Source: Corallococcus macrosporus (GTDB lineage Bacteria > Myxococcota > Myxococcia > Myxococcales > Myxococcaceae). Taken from it: DNA of 64,000 nucleotides. The stretch spans positions 2,991,001 to 3,055,000 of the forward strand of contig NZ_JAFIMU010000007.1 of the NCBI RefSeq assembly GCF_017302985.1. Direction: 5' to 3'. Below are positions 55,337 through 63,996 of the stretch, piece by piece (position 1 is the stretch's first letter; every line of letters begins with the position of its first letter). The notes under the pieces were generated by a model. That model worked only from the letters and a program-made list of their open reading frames with translations, did no database searches and was not told where the DNA came from. A program made the position numbers and the translations under genes.

Positions 55337-55529
55337 TGTTCAGGGCTGAAAACTATTCCGGAACACCGGGGGCCCCTGGAAGTGTCACCCCTGGCCGCCT
55401 GGAGCGTCAGCCAGCGGGAAATGCACCGCCCCGAGAAGGCGTTTCACTGCCGGATCGAGGTTGTTACCTTCGACGGCGTGGGAAGGGACGGGAGTGGTTC
55501 CCGGCTCGACTTCATGCCTGTTCAGGGCT
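55337..55529. repeat. 11-bp direct repeat TGTTCAGGGCT in the desaturase/csp spacer
   Basis: The two copies (55337-55347, 55519-55529) are exact. One lies near the desaturase start and one close to the csp leader. They are candidate sites for a shared regulator. Confidence 0.5.
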
Positions 55530-55542
55530 AAGGCGCGGTCTT

Positions 55543-55562
55543 CGCCCCAAAATTCGGGGGCG
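55543..55562 (+). promoter_or_regulatory. Hairpin in the csp 5' leader
   Basis: CGCCCC (55543-55548) and GGGGCG (55557-55562) pair around AAAATTCG. It is 49 nt upstream of the csp ATG, and would be in the transcript if the promoter lies further upstream. Cold-shock mRNAs often carry structured leaders that change with temperature. Confidence 0.4.
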
Positions 55563-55611
55563 GGCAGTCCGGCGATTTCGCGGGGTTGCCAGTGGGACAA
55601 GGACGCAGATC

Positions 55612-55818
55612 ATGGCAAGTGGTACGGTGAAGTGGTTCAATGATGCGAAGGGCTTTGGTTTCATCACGCAGGACAGCGGTGGTCCGGACGTGTTCTGCCA
55701 CCACACGGCCATCCAGTCGGACGGCTTCCGCACCCTGGCCGAGGGCCAGAAGGTGGAGTTCGACGTGAAGAAGGGCCCCAAGGGGCTCCAGGCGGAGAAC
55801 GTCCGCCCGGTCGGCTGA
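55612..55818 (+). CDS. csp: Cold-shock domain protein (CspA family)
   Basis: 68 residues from the ATG at 55612 (ACAAGGA at 55597-55603). A complete OB-fold cold-shock domain: [16 protein letters not shown] (RNP-1 KGFGFI), VFCHHTAI (RNP-2 variant of VFVHF) and the C-terminal [17 protein letters not shown]. It binds single-stranded nucleic acid and acts as an RNA chaperone. The Cys-His in place of the usual Val-His of RNP-2 is notable. A canonical terminator follows at 55853. Confidence 0.93.
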   Translation: MASGTVKWFNDAKGFGFITQDSGGPDVFCHHTAIQSDGFRTLAEGQKVEFDVKKGPKGLQAENVRPVG

Positions 55819-55852
55819 GCCCTCCGGCTCTGCTGCTTTTCACGCATCCACG

Positions 55853-55886
55853 AGGTCCGGCCTTGAAGGGGCCGGGCCTCTTTTTC
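55853..55886 (+). terminator. Rho-independent terminator after csp
   Basis: A 10-bp stem (AGGTCCGGCC at 55853-55862 and GGCCGGGCCT at 55870-55879, with one G-U) around a 7-nt loop, followed directly by CTTTTTC. A textbook intrinsic terminator 35 bp after the csp stop. Confidence 0.9.
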
Positions 55887-55910
55887 GCTCAATGTTTCCC
55901 AGGAGGTTCC

Positions 55911-56102
55911 ATGCAGGGAAGGTCCACGAAGCGGCAGAAGGAAATGGCGCGCCAGCAGAAGCAGCGCGAGAAGGACGCCAAGAAGGCCGAGCGCAAGACC
56001 GAGAAGGACAACCGTCCGGCGCGCGGGCCGGGCGAAGAGGATCCCGATATCGCCGGTATCATCCCCGGGCCGCAGCCGCTGCCCGACGCGTTCAACACCT
56101 GA
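55911..56102 (+). CDS. Small basic helical protein (63 aa)
   Basis: 63 residues from the ATG at 55911, with AGGAGG at 55901-55906. The first ~40 residues are a charged helix (TKRQKEMARQQKQREKDAKKAE). The end (GPGEEDPDIAGIIPGPQPLPDAF) is acidic and proline-rich. No family recognised. It resembles small basic proteins annotated as hypothetical in myxobacteria. It sits between the csp terminator and two further hairpins, so it is probably a separately transcribed short mRNA. Confidence 0.65.
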   Translation: MQGRSTKRQKEMARQQKQREKDAKKAERKTEKDNRPARGPGEEDPDIAGIIPGPQPLPDAFNT

Positions 56103-56118
56103 GTCTGATGAAGCAACA

Positions 56119-56148
56119 CCGCCCCGGCCCATGAGGGCACCGGGGCGG
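56119..56148 (+). terminator. Hairpin after the 63-aa gene
   Basis: CCGCCCCGG (56119-56127) pairs with CCGGGGCGG (56140-56148), a 9-bp perfect stem. No U-tract directly after. It may strengthen the stop formed with the next hairpin. Confidence 0.5.
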
Positions 56149-56157
56149 CGGTGGGCG

Positions 56158-56180
56158 AGGGGCCACGAGGGCCCCTTTTT
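56158..56180 (+). terminator. Rho-independent terminator
   Basis: AGGGGCC (56158-56164) pairs with GGCCCCT (56170-56176) around ACGAG, followed by TTTT. Terminates transcription from the 63-aa gene, and stands before the convergent TM2-like gene. Confidence 0.8.
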
Positions 56181-56212
56181 CATGTCCGCACTTCAGCGGT
56201 TCGGAGGCGTGA

Positions 56213-56434
56213 CTAGCCCATGCCGTAGCGCATCCGCTCCTTGTCCTCCGCGCGGTTGTACGCGGTGGCGGCGGCGATGATGTGGCACACCCAGCCCAGG
56301 ATGCCTCCCGTGCCCAGCCAGAAGCCGGGCGTGACGATGAGCCAGAACACCCCGCGCAGGATGTCACCGTTGTAGATCTGCCCCACGCCAGGGATGAAGA
56401 ACGACAGCAGCGCAGCAAGACCGGGACGCGACAT
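56213..56434 (-). CDS. TM2-domain-like small membrane protein
   Basis: 73 residues from the ATG at 56434, with AAGGAGG about 10 nt upstream. Two hydrophobic segments (LAALLSFFIPGVGQIYNG, GVFWLIVTPGFWLGTGGILGWVCHII) and the GQIYNGDILRG linker are the TM2-domain pattern. A short polar tail (YNRAEDKERMRYGMG) remains. Function unknown. Confidence 0.78.
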   Translation of the reverse strand: MSRPGLAALLSFFIPGVGQIYNGDILRGVFWLIVTPGFWLGTGGILGWVCHIIAAATAYNRAEDKERMRYGMG

Positions 56435-56646
56435 GAGATTCGTTCCTCCTTGCCCATTCCTACGGGCCTGAAGGGTGTCCATTGCATCACCGGCCGGACA
56501 CCGCCTGGCTGCCAGGCGGGCCTCCCCGCGGACGGGGTGCAACGCCCTGCCGTCCCCGCTAGCATGACGCATGTTCCTCCGGCCCTGGTGTCACGGCCCT
56601 GGAGGGACGGGGGGAAGTCATCATCCAAGGTCGTCCTCAGGCCCGT

Positions 56647-59103
56647 GTGGCGGCGTTCCCGGTCCGGGGCCTCGTGGAGGTCCTCGCGCTGACGGCGGTG
56701 TACCTGCTGGCCGCGCGGGTGGCGCTGTCGCTGGCCGCGGAGACCAGCAAGATCTGCCCCGTCTGGTTGCCGTCGGGCGTGGCCCTGGGCGGGCTGCTGC
56801 TGCTGGGCGTGTCGCGCTGGCCCGCGGTGGCGCTGGGCGCGGGCGTGGTGGCGTACGCCATGGGCGTGTCACCCGGGGTGGGGCTGGGCGTCGTGCTGGG
56901 CTCCACGCTGGAGGCGGTGCTGGCGGCGCTGCTGTTCCGGCGGATGGAGGGCGCGCGGGAGCTGCACCGCGTGCGCGACGTCGTCTGGCTGGGCGGGGGC
57001 GCGGGGCTGGGCGCCATCCTGGGCGCGGGGCTGGGCACGCTGGGGCTCGTGCTGGGCGGGGTGGTGCCCGCCGCGCTGTGGGGCCCCTCCGGCTGGCTGT
57101 GGTGGATGGCGGACCTGCTGGGCATGCTGCTGGTGACGCCCGTGCTGTTCCTGCGCAGGCCGCGCCGCATGGAGCGTTCCTGGGAGGCGCTGCTGCTGCT
57201 GGCGCTGACGACGGCGGTGTGCGTGGGCATCTTCGCCTTCCCCCGGCCGGGCTCCGGGGCGGCGCACGCGCTGATGTTCCTGCTCTTTCCGCTGACGGCC
57301 TGGGCGGCCCTGGGCTTCGGGCTGCGCGGCGCCGCGCTGGCGTCGCTCACCGTCGCGCTGGCGGCCATCGCCGGCACCGCGCGGGAGCTGGGGCCGTTCT
57401 TCACCACGGACCTGCCGCACCGGGGGCTGGTGGTGCTGCAGCTCTTCATCGGCATCACCTCGCTGACGGGCCTGCTGCTCGCGGCGGCCCGCGCGGAGCG
57501 CCGTCAGGCGGTGGAGCTGCTGGAGCTCTTGGCCACCACCGTGCGCGCGGTGCACGAAGGCGTGCTCATCTGCGAGGTGCGCGAGCCGGGCGTGCTCAAC
57601 ACCGTGTTCGCCAACGAGGCCCTCTGCGCGCTGGTGGGCCGGCGGCGCGAGGAGCTGGTCGGCGTGGCGCCCGGGGAGCTGCTGGCGTCCGGCGACGGCG
57701 GGGACCGGCAGCGGCTGCTGGAGGCGCTGCGCGAGGAGCGCTCGCTGCGCGCGGAGGTGGCGCTGACGCGGCCGGATGGCACGCGCGTGTGGAGCGAGAT
57801 GCAGCTGTCCCCGGTGCGCGCCAACGGCGAGGCCGTGACGCACTTCGTGGCCACCCACCGCGACGTCACCGCGACGAAGGAGCTGCAGGCCCGGCTGGTG
57901 GCCGCCGAGCGCGTGGCGGCGGTGGGCACGCTGGCCGCGGGCGTGGGCCATGAAATCAACAACCCGCTGGCCTACCTGGCGCTGAACCTGGAGGCCGCCC
58001 GGCGCAGCCTCGCGGCGGAGGGCGCGGCGGCCCCGGAGGGCGTGCGCGACGCGCTCTCCAGCGTGCGGGGGGCGCAAGAAGGCGCGGAGCGCATCCGCCT
58101 CATCGTGAGGGACCTGCAGGTGTTCAGCCGCGAGGGCGCGCCGGAGCGCGGCCTGGTGGACCTGAACGCGCTGGTGCCGCCCGCGGTGCGCGTGGTGCTG
58201 CACGCCCTGCGCTCGCGCGCGCGGCTGGTGGAGGACTTCGGGCCGGTGCCGCGCGTGCTGGGCAGCGAGGCGCGGCTGGGCCAGGTGCTGCTCAACCTGC
58301 TGGTGAACGCCCTGCAGGCCATCCCGGAAGGCGACGCCGGCCGTCACGAGGTGCGCGTGCGCACCCGCACGGACGCGTCCGGCCACGCGTGCGTGGAGGT
58401 GGAGGACACCGGCGCCGGCATCCCGCCGGACGTGCTGCCGCGCATCTTCGACCCGTTCTTCACCACCAAGGGCAGCGACGAGGGCACGGGCCTGGGGCTC
58501 GCCATCTGTCAGCAGATCGTCCGCACGCACGGGGGCGAGCTGCACGTGCGCAGCACGCCGGGCCAGGGCTCCACCTTCACGCTGCTGCTGCCGCCCGCGC
58601 CCGTGCAGAGCGCGGGGAGCCCGCCGCCCTCCCTGCCGCTGCACGCCGTCGAGCGCGCCGTGGGGCCTTCCGGCTCCGGACGCGGGGGGCGGGTGCTCAT
58701 CGTGGACGACGAGCCCCGGCTGGCGCAGTCCATGCGCCTGCTGCTGGAGCCCACCCACGAGGTCGTCACCGTCACGCGCGGCGAGGACGCGCTGGCGAGG
58801 GTGGCCGGGGGCGAGTCCTTCGACGTGGTGCTGTGCGACCTGCAGATGCCGGGCATGGACGGCATCGCGGTGTACCGGCGGCTGCAGCAGGAGGCGCCCG
58901 CGCTGGCGTCGCGGGTGGTGTTCATCTCCGGCGGTGCGTCCTCGCCGGAGGCGCGCGCGTTCGTGGAGACGGTGGCCCAGCGGGTGCTGGAGAAGCCGGT
59001 GCGCCCGGACGTGCTGCTGGCCACGGTGGAGGAGGTGCTGGAGGGCAGCCCCCCCAAGGAGGTCGCGGCGCGCGGCGCGGTGGGCGGCACGCGCCGCGGC
59101 TAG
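56647..59103 (+). CDS. MASE1-type hybrid histidine kinase with receiver domain
   Basis: 818 residues from a GTG at 56647. Order: an N-terminal MASE1-like membrane sensor of about eight helices (~5-285, KICPVWLPSGVALGGLLLLG), PAS (~295-415), HisKA with H435 in GVGHEINNPLAYLAL, a complete HATPase (NLLVNALQAI, DTGAGIPP, FFTTKGSDEGTGLGLA), and a C-terminal receiver (~680-800) with D731 in VVLCDLQMPGMDG and the conserved Lys in VLEKPVRP. No output domain; it likely passes phosphate on via a partner not present here. It converges on the YqaA-like gene. Confidence 0.93.
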   Translation: MAAFPVRGLVEVLALTAVYLLAARVALSLAAETSKICPVWLPSGVALGGLLLLGVSRWPAVALGAGVVAYAMGVSPGVGLGVVLGSTLEAVLAALLFRRMEGARELHRVRDVVWLGGGAGLGAILGAGLGTLGLVLGGVVPAALWGPSGWLWWMADLLGMLLVTPVLFLRRPRRMERSWEALLLLALTTAVCVGIFAFPRPGSGAAHALMFLLFPLTAWAALGFGLRGAALASLTVALAAIAGTARELGPFFTTDLPHRGLVVLQLFIGITSLTGLLLAAARAERRQAVELLELLATTVRAVHEGVLICEVREPGVLNTVFANEALCALVGRRREELVGVAPGELLASGDGGDRQRLLEALREERSLRAEVALTRPDGTRVWSEMQLSPVRANGEAVTHFVATHRDVTATKELQARLVAAERVAAVGTLAAGVGHEINNPLAYLALNLEAARRSLAAEGAAAPEGVRDALSSVRGAQEGAERIRLIVRDLQVFSREGAPERGLVDLNALVPPAVRVVLHALRSRARLVEDFGPVPRVLGSEARLGQVLLNLLVNALQAIPEGDAGRHEVRVRTRTDASGHACVEVEDTGAGIPPDVLPRIFDPFFTTKGSDEGTGLGLAICQQIVRTHGGELHVRSTPGQGSTFTLLLPPAPVQSAGSPPPSLPLHAVERAVGPSGSGRGGRVLIVDDEPRLAQSMRLLLEPTHEVVTVTRGEDALARVAGGESFDVVLCDLQMPGMDGIAVYRRLQQEAPALASRVVFISGGASSPEARAFVETVAQRVLEKPVRPDVLLATVEEVLEGSPPKEVAARGAVGGTRRG

Positions 59104-59112
59104 GCCGTCACG

Positions 59113-59703
59113 TCAGACGCGCAGCCACTTGCGGGCCGTGGGGCCGAAGAAGCGCACCACGCTGCCCACCAGGAAGAAGCGCACCGAGCGGCCGATGACG
59201 GAGGCCAGCAGGAACTGCTCCAGCGGCACCGACACCAGGCCGCTGCCGATGGCGACGATCTTGAACGGCGTGGGCAGGATGGAGCACAGCAGCGCCAGCA
59301 CCCAGAAGTTGCGGCCCAGCAGCTCGCCCACCGTGCCGGACACGCCGAAGCGGTCCACGCGCACGTCCAGGTCGATGTGCAGCAACTGCGTGATGCCCTC
59401 GCCCACGAACGCCCCCAGGCCATAGCCGATGAGGCCGCCCACCAGGCTCGCCAGGGTGCCCAGCAGGCAGTAGCGCACCCACTTCTTCGGCTGGGCGAGC
59501 ACCATGGGCACCAGCACCGCGAAGGGTGGGATGGGGAAGACGGACCCATCCACCACCGACACCGCCATCATCGTGGCGAGCGCGTGCGGGGTGGAGGCGG
59601 CCGCCTCCACGCGCAGGTACATCCGGCGGTACCAGGACAGCTTCGGGGCGTCGGCGGCCGGGGCGGCCGGGGCGGAAGACGGGGAAGGCTCGGTGGAGGA
59701 CAT
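59113..59703 (-). CDS. yqaA: YqaA/DedA-family membrane protein
   Basis: 196 residues from the ATG at 59703 (MSSTEPSPSS). An Ala/Pro-rich head (~1-28) precedes ~5 membrane segments with the SNARE-associated/DedA-type pattern (VDGSVFPIPPFAVLVPMVL, LGTLASLVGGLIGYGLG). The end SVVRFFGPTARKW fits YqaA. Some DedA proteins translocate phospholipids. The role here is inferred from the family. Same strand as nothing nearby; divergent from the Lon-like gene. Confidence 0.77.
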   Translation of the reverse strand: MSSTEPSPSSAPAAPAADAPKLSWYRRMYLRVEAAASTPHALATMMAVSVVDGSVFPIPPFAVLVPMVLAQPKKWVRYCLLGTLASLVGGLIGYGLGAFVGEGITQLLHIDLDVRVDRFGVSGTVGELLGRNFWVLALLCSILPTPFKIVAIGSGLVSVPLEQFLLASVIGRSVRFFLVGSVVRFFGPTARKWLRV

Positions 59704-59819
59704 TCGGGGGCGCACCCTAGCGGAACCGGGGGCCCTTGCCACCGGAACGCCGGGCCCGGATGCCTGCCTGTTTGGAATGCGCCCCCGGCCCCAGGGGCTT
59801 ACACACGGGGAAGGTGACC

Positions 59820-60476
59820 ATGACCGCACAAGAGACCGTGGAACGCGCCACCGGCGCGCTGAAGGTGTTTCCCCTGCCGTCGGCGGTCCTGTTTCCGCAC
59901 ACCGTCATTCCCCTGCACATCTTCGAGCCCCGCTACCGGGCGCTGGTGAAGGACGCGCTGGCCTCGGACCGGGTGCTGGCCCTGGGCCAGCTGGAGGCCG
60001 GCTGGGAGGGGAACTACGAGGGCCGTCCGCCGCTGCAGCCCCTGATGTGCGCGGGCGTCATCGTCTGGGACGAGCAGGTGGAGGACGGGCGCTACAACAT
60101 CCTCCTGCAGGGCGTCAGCCGGGTGCGGATGGTGGAGGAGCTGTCCCCGGGCACGCTCTACCGCCAGGTGCGCGCCCAGGTGCTGCCGGAGGCCCCCTAC
60201 ACGGGGCCGGAGGAGGAGCAGCTGCGCCAGGCGGTCTTCGAGCTGGCCGGCCGGGTGCCGCCCTCGTTCGCGGAGAGCCTGCTGCCGGTGGCCGCGCGCG
60301 CTGGCGGGGGCATGCTGGCGGACGTGGTGGCGTCCGCGCTGGTGCCGGAGCCCGGGCGGCGGCAGGAGCTGTTGGAGGAGCTGGACGTCCGGCGCCGCCT
60401 GGAGGCGGTGCTGGAGGACGTGAGCGACCTGCTGACCCAGCTGCAGCCCATGCGCCCCAGCGGGCCGCTGAACTAA
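59820..60476 (+). CDS. Lon N-terminal substrate-binding domain protein
   Basis: 218 residues from the ATG at 59820 (GGGGAAGG upstream). The LON-domain opening LPSAVLFPHTVIPLHIFEPRYRALVKDAL and the ILLQGVSRVRMVEE middle are clear. The ATPase and protease modules of Lon are absent and the C-terminal ~90 residues are helical. Standalone Lon-N proteins are widespread and probably bind peptides. It is 93 bp upstream of nadE on the same strand. Confidence 0.88.
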   Translation: MTAQETVERATGALKVFPLPSAVLFPHTVIPLHIFEPRYRALVKDALASDRVLALGQLEAGWEGNYEGRPPLQPLMCAGVIVWDEQVEDGRYNILLQGVSRVRMVEELSPGTLYRQVRAQVLPEAPYTGPEEEQLRQAVFELAGRVPPSFAESLLPVAARAGGGMLADVVASALVPEPGRRQELLEELDVRRRLEAVLEDVSDLLTQLQPMRPSGPLN

Positions 60477-60569
60477 CCGGGCACCTGGGCCGCAGCATCC
60501 GCTTGCCCTGGGCCCCCCATGCGCGCATTGCTCGGGGCCTCACGCCTTCTTGAGGGAGAGCGACGCACC

Positions 60570-62462
60570 ATGCGGCTCGTGAAGATTGGCATCGCCAGCG
60601 TCAACACCACCGTGGGCGCCTTCCAGGCAAACACCGACCGGGTGCTGGACCTGGCGAGGAAGATGGCGGCGGAGGACGTCACGCTGGGCGTCTTCCCCGA
60701 ACAGGTCATCGCGGGCTACCCCGCCGAGGACCTGGTCCAGTGGCAGGGCTTCATCGACCACCAGTGGCCGGAGCTGGAGCGCTTCGCGAAGGAGACCGCG
60801 TCCCTGCCCCTGGTGAGCATCCTGGGCGTGGGCGTGGCCCTGCAGGGCGTGCGCCTCAACTGCGCGGCGGTGGTGGCGGGGGGCAAAATCCTGGGCCTGG
60901 TGCCCAAGGAGAAGCTGCCCACGTACAACGTCTTCTACGAGGGCCGCACCTTCGGCCACGGCCAGCCCGGCATGGCGGAAGCGCACCGGGGCGTGCCGCT
61001 GGGCGACTTCATGTTCCAGTTCGACTTCGGCACCGTGGCGCCGGAGGTGTGCGAGGACATCTGGAGCGCGGACGGCCCCATGCGCCGGCGCGCGTACTCC
61101 GGCGGCGAGCTGGTGGTGAACCTGTCCGCGTCCCCCTTCCGGCTGGGCTTCTGGGAGACGCGCCGCGAGCTCATCGCCACGCGCGCGTCCGACCACCAGG
61201 TCACCATCGCGTACGCGAACGCGGTGGGCAGCAACGACGGCCTCATCTTCGACGGCGGCGGCTTCATCAACCAGAACGGCCGCCCCGTGCTGGAGACGCC
61301 GCGCTTCCAGCAGGGCTTCACCACCGCCGTGGTGGACCTGGACCGCACGCTGCGCCTGCGCACGGAGAACACCACCTGGCGCGTGGACAAGGAGTCGTGG
61401 GTGTCCGCGGGCGGCAGGAAGGTGCCCACCCTGGACTGCACCCAGGCGGTGAAGACGCGGCGGGAGAAGCTGCCCTATCCCGTGCCCGCGCACCGCAGCT
61501 TCTTCCTGCCCGCGCCGGACACCCGCCGCACCGCGCGCGTGGCGCTGTGCGAGGACATCCTGGACGCGCTGTCGCTGGGCGTGGGCGACTACTTCGAGAA
61601 GACGCGCGCCTTCAAGCTCTTCGGCATCGCGCTGTCGGGCGGGCGGGACTCGCTGCTCACGCTGCTCATCGCGCACCGGTACGCGAAGCGCGCGCGGCCG
61701 GACAACCCGGGCTCGCTCATCCAGGCGTTCTACATGCCCAGCCCGTACTCCAGCCAGCAGACGCGCGACGCGGCGGAGACCATCGCGCGCGAGCTGGGCG
61801 TGCCCTTCCAGGTGGTCTCCATCGAAGAGGCCTTCGAGCGGGAGAAGGCCGCCGCGCAGAAGATGCTGGGCGACACGAAGCTCACCCCCATCACCGAGCA
61901 GAACATCCAGGCCCGCATCCGCGCGCAGCGCATGTGGAACTGGAGCAACTCCTGCGGCGGCCTGTTCCTGCAGACGGGCAACATGAGCGAGAAGTCCGTG
62001 GGCTACACCACCATCGGTGGCGACCTGATGGGCGCGCTCGCGGTTATCGCCAACGTGCCCAAGACGGTGGTCATGTACCTCCTGGACTACCTCCAGGAGA
62101 CCACCGGCTACGAGGGCATCCGCAAGGTGCTGGCCAAGCCCGCGGGGCCGGAGCTGGCGCATGATCAGGTGGGCGAGGAGGAGCTGATGCCCTTCCCCAT
62201 CCTGGACGCGTGCTTCTACCTGCACGCGGGTGAGAAGCTCACCCCGGCGGAGATGCGCACCGCGCTCACCGCCATGTTCCCGGAGGTGGACGCGGAGCGC
62301 CTGGGCGGGTACGTGGACCGCTTCGTGCGCCTGTTCCAGCAGTCCATCTACAAGTGGGTGCAGGCGCCGCTGTCCCTGCACATCGGCAACCTGGACCTGG
62401 ACCGCGAGCGCGCGTTGCAATTGCCTGTCGTCACCGGTTCGGCCTGGCTGCGCGACGCGTGA
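60570..62462 (+). CDS. nadE: Glutamine-dependent NAD+ synthetase
   Basis: 630 residues from the ATG at 60570 (GAGGGAGAG at 60552-60560). The N-terminal nitrilase-type glutaminase domain has E44 (FPEQ), K113 (VPKEKLPTY) and C161 (VCEDIW), the catalytic Glu-Lys-Cys. The C-terminal NAD+ synthetase domain has the PP-loop SGGRDS and the ATP-end motifs NMSEKSVGYTT. It converts nicotinate adenine dinucleotide to NAD+ with ATP, using glutamine as nitrogen donor. No operon partner overlaps it. Confidence 0.95.
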   Translation: MRLVKIGIASVNTTVGAFQANTDRVLDLARKMAAEDVTLGVFPEQVIAGYPAEDLVQWQGFIDHQWPELERFAKETASLPLVSILGVGVALQGVRLNCAAVVAGGKILGLVPKEKLPTYNVFYEGRTFGHGQPGMAEAHRGVPLGDFMFQFDFGTVAPEVCEDIWSADGPMRRRAYSGGELVVNLSASPFRLGFWETRRELIATRASDHQVTIAYANAVGSNDGLIFDGGGFINQNGRPVLETPRFQQGFTTAVVDLDRTLRLRTENTTWRVDKESWVSAGGRKVPTLDCTQAVKTRREKLPYPVPAHRSFFLPAPDTRRTARVALCEDILDALSLGVGDYFEKTRAFKLFGIALSGGRDSLLTLLIAHRYAKRARPDNPGSLIQAFYMPSPYSSQQTRDAAETIARELGVPFQVVSIEEAFEREKAAAQKMLGDTKLTPITEQNIQARIRAQRMWNWSNSCGGLFLQTGNMSEKSVGYTTIGGDLMGALAVIANVPKTVVMYLLDYLQETTGYEGIRKVLAKPAGPELAHDQVGEEELMPFPILDACFYLHAGEKLTPAEMRTALTAMFPEVDAERLGGYVDRFVRLFQQSIYKWVQAPLSLHIGNLDLDRERALQLPVVTGSAWLRDA

Positions 62463-62663
62463 CGAATGTCTTTCAATGTCTATCTTTGACGCTGGACGGG
62501 GGGGCGTCCGGGCCCTCCGTCCCCGTGAAGTGGCTCTGAAACCACGCCTTCCCCCCTGGAGGGCGGGCAGGCGGGTCAGCTGTCTTTGACCTTCCGCGCA
62601 AGGCTTGCCGGATGTCCCTCGCAAGACAACCTTCATGTCAGTCAGTCGACGATGGAGGGTTGG
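62463..62663. promoter_or_regulatory. Intergenic region before the outer membrane barrel gene
   Basis: 201 bp. The motif CTTTGAC occurs twice (about 62483 and 62583), each a possible -35 (TTGAC), but no good -10 follows. The first ~30 bp after the nadE stop is AT-rich with repeated AATGTCT. The ribosome binding site GGAGGG is at 62654. Confidence 0.35.
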
Positions 62664-63815
62664 ATGAAAGCGAAGATTCTGGCGGGCGCCGTCGCGGCGC
62701 TCATGTACGGGACGGGTGCAGGTGCGGCGGAGAAGGATTGCCCTCCAGGGCAGGCCGCGGTCCACAAGGACAAGGGGCACAAGGACATGACGGCGCAGTC
62801 CTCTGCGGGACAGGTCCAGGAGGAGGACCTTCTCATCGAGGAAGAGGCGCCGGTGGATGAATCGCTTCAGGGGACGGGTGGCAGTGGTTCCTCCGGGTCG
62901 TCGATGGATGACTCCTCGAAGAGCAGCCAGAGCCTGGGCACCAGCGACCAGGGCCTGAGCAGCCCCAGCGCGAGTGGCACCGGTGGCAGCGGCGCGGTCT
63001 ACCTGAACATGCCGCTGCGCTGCGAGCCGGTGGGCCAGCCGGGAGTGGGTGGCAGTGGCTCCAGCGGCATCACGCCGCAGAGCCAGGAGCTGACGCCGCC
63101 TCCCGCGGCCGAGCCTCCCGCGCCTCCGCCTCCTCCGTCCGGCTCCAGCGGCGGCATGAGCCAGAGCAGCTCGCTGTCGGGCCAGGAGGCCACGGGCGGC
63201 AGCGGCATGACCACGCCTCCTCCGAGCTACGCGCCCACGGCGTCAGCCAATGAGGAGATCCAGCCGCTGGAGGTGGAGAAGAAGGACAAGAACGACAAGA
63301 AGGGCCTGACGCTCCTCATCGGTGGCGGTGTGGAAGGCTACACCGGCGCCCTGGCTCCGCAGATTGCCCCCGGTCCCTCCGCGGCCGTGACGGCGTCGCT
63401 CAAGCCGACGTCCGTGCTGGGTGTCGAGGTCGGTTACTCCGGCGCCTTGAACAACATCAAGGACGCGGGCATCGCGGGTGCGGACGGTCCGGACCTGGTG
63501 CGCAACGGTGGCCAGGCGGCCCTGACGCTCGCCGTCTCGCCGTCGGCGGTGCAGCCCTACCTCCTGGGCGGCATCGGCGTGAGCAACTACCACTTCCGCG
63601 GCGGTGAGTCGCTCGGCTACAGCGACGACACCGTGGGCAACATCCCGGCGGGCGTGGGCGTGCGCGGCCACTTCGGCCACTTCACCGCCGACCTGCGCGG
63701 CTACTACAACTTCCTGTTCGACAAGCAGTTCGCTCCGGACATCGATCCGGGCGGCAGCGACCCGTCGGGCGGCGGCAGCTACACCACCACGCTGAACGTG
63801 GGTGGCACGTTCTGA
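62664..63815 (+). CDS. Outer membrane beta-barrel protein with Gly/Ser/Pro-rich middle
   Basis: 383 residues from the ATG at 62664 (GGAGGG upstream; an ATG at 62652 is also in frame). Signal peptide to about GTGAGAAE. Residues ~55-195 are low-complexity Ser/Gly/Pro (GTGGSGSSGSS, PPPAAEPPAPPPPPSG). Residues ~215-383 form strands typical of an eight-stranded OmpA-like/opacity barrel: LTLLIGGGVEGYTG, AVTASLKPTSVLGVEVGYS, VQPYLLGGIGVSNYHF, FTADLRGYYNFLF and a C-terminal strand ending GGTF with Phe last, as outer-membrane proteins require. Followed by a strong terminator. Confidence 0.82.
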   Translation: MKAKILAGAVAALMYGTGAGAAEKDCPPGQAAVHKDKGHKDMTAQSSAGQVQEEDLLIEEEAPVDESLQGTGGSGSSGSSMDDSSKSSQSLGTSDQGLSSPSASGTGGSGAVYLNMPLRCEPVGQPGVGGSGSSGITPQSQELTPPPAAEPPAPPPPPSGSSGGMSQSSSLSGQEATGGSGMTTPPPSYAPTASANEEIQPLEVEKKDKNDKKGLTLLIGGGVEGYTGALAPQIAPGPSAAVTASLKPTSVLGVEVGYSGALNNIKDAGIAGADGPDLVRNGGQAALTLAVSPSAVQPYLLGGIGVSNYHFRGGESLGYSDDTVGNIPAGVGVRGHFGHFTADLRGYYNFLFDKQFAPDIDPGGSDPSGGGSYTTTLNVGGTF

Positions 63816-63850
63816 CCGGAGTTTCAGTCACGGCCTCCATGGCAGGAGCT

Positions 63851-63900
63851 GGCGGCGGGGTTTCCGGATCATCCGGAGCCTCGCCGTCACTTTTTTTATT
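63851..63900 (+). terminator. Rho-independent terminator after the barrel gene
   Basis: A long imperfect hairpin (63851-63888; inner stem TCCGG/CCGGA around ATCAT, outer stem GGCGGC/GCCGTC with wobble pairs) is followed closely by a run of seven T (63891-63897). This is 35 bp after the barrel stop. Confidence 0.9.
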
Positions 63901-63996
63901 CCCACGCCAGGGCCGGGCATTCAGGGAGGCGGGAGGCTGCGCCCGGCGTTAGAGTGCGCATTTTTCCAGGGCGGATTCCCGCCAAGGAGCCTTGGC

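Larger units (their letters stand above)
55257..55611. promoter_or_regulatory. Divergent region of the desaturase and cold-shock gene
   Basis: 355 bp between the desaturase start and the csp ATG. TGTTCAGGGCT occurs at 55337-55347 and 55519-55529 (direct repeat, 182 bp apart). A CGCCCC/GGGGCG hairpin with an AAAATTCG loop lies in the csp leader at 55543-55562. No consensus promoter was found on either side. The pairing of a desaturase with a cold-shock gene suggests common temperature control. Confidence 0.5.

Noticed and set aside
62585..62625. Sigma-70 promoter built on TTGACC before the barrel gene
   Set aside because: The hexamer that should be the -10 at 17 bp does not resemble TATAAT.
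60540..62780. A 746-codon frame antisense to nadE
   Set aside because: nadE has all catalytic residues in the sense frame; the antisense product is His/Arg-rich without motifs.
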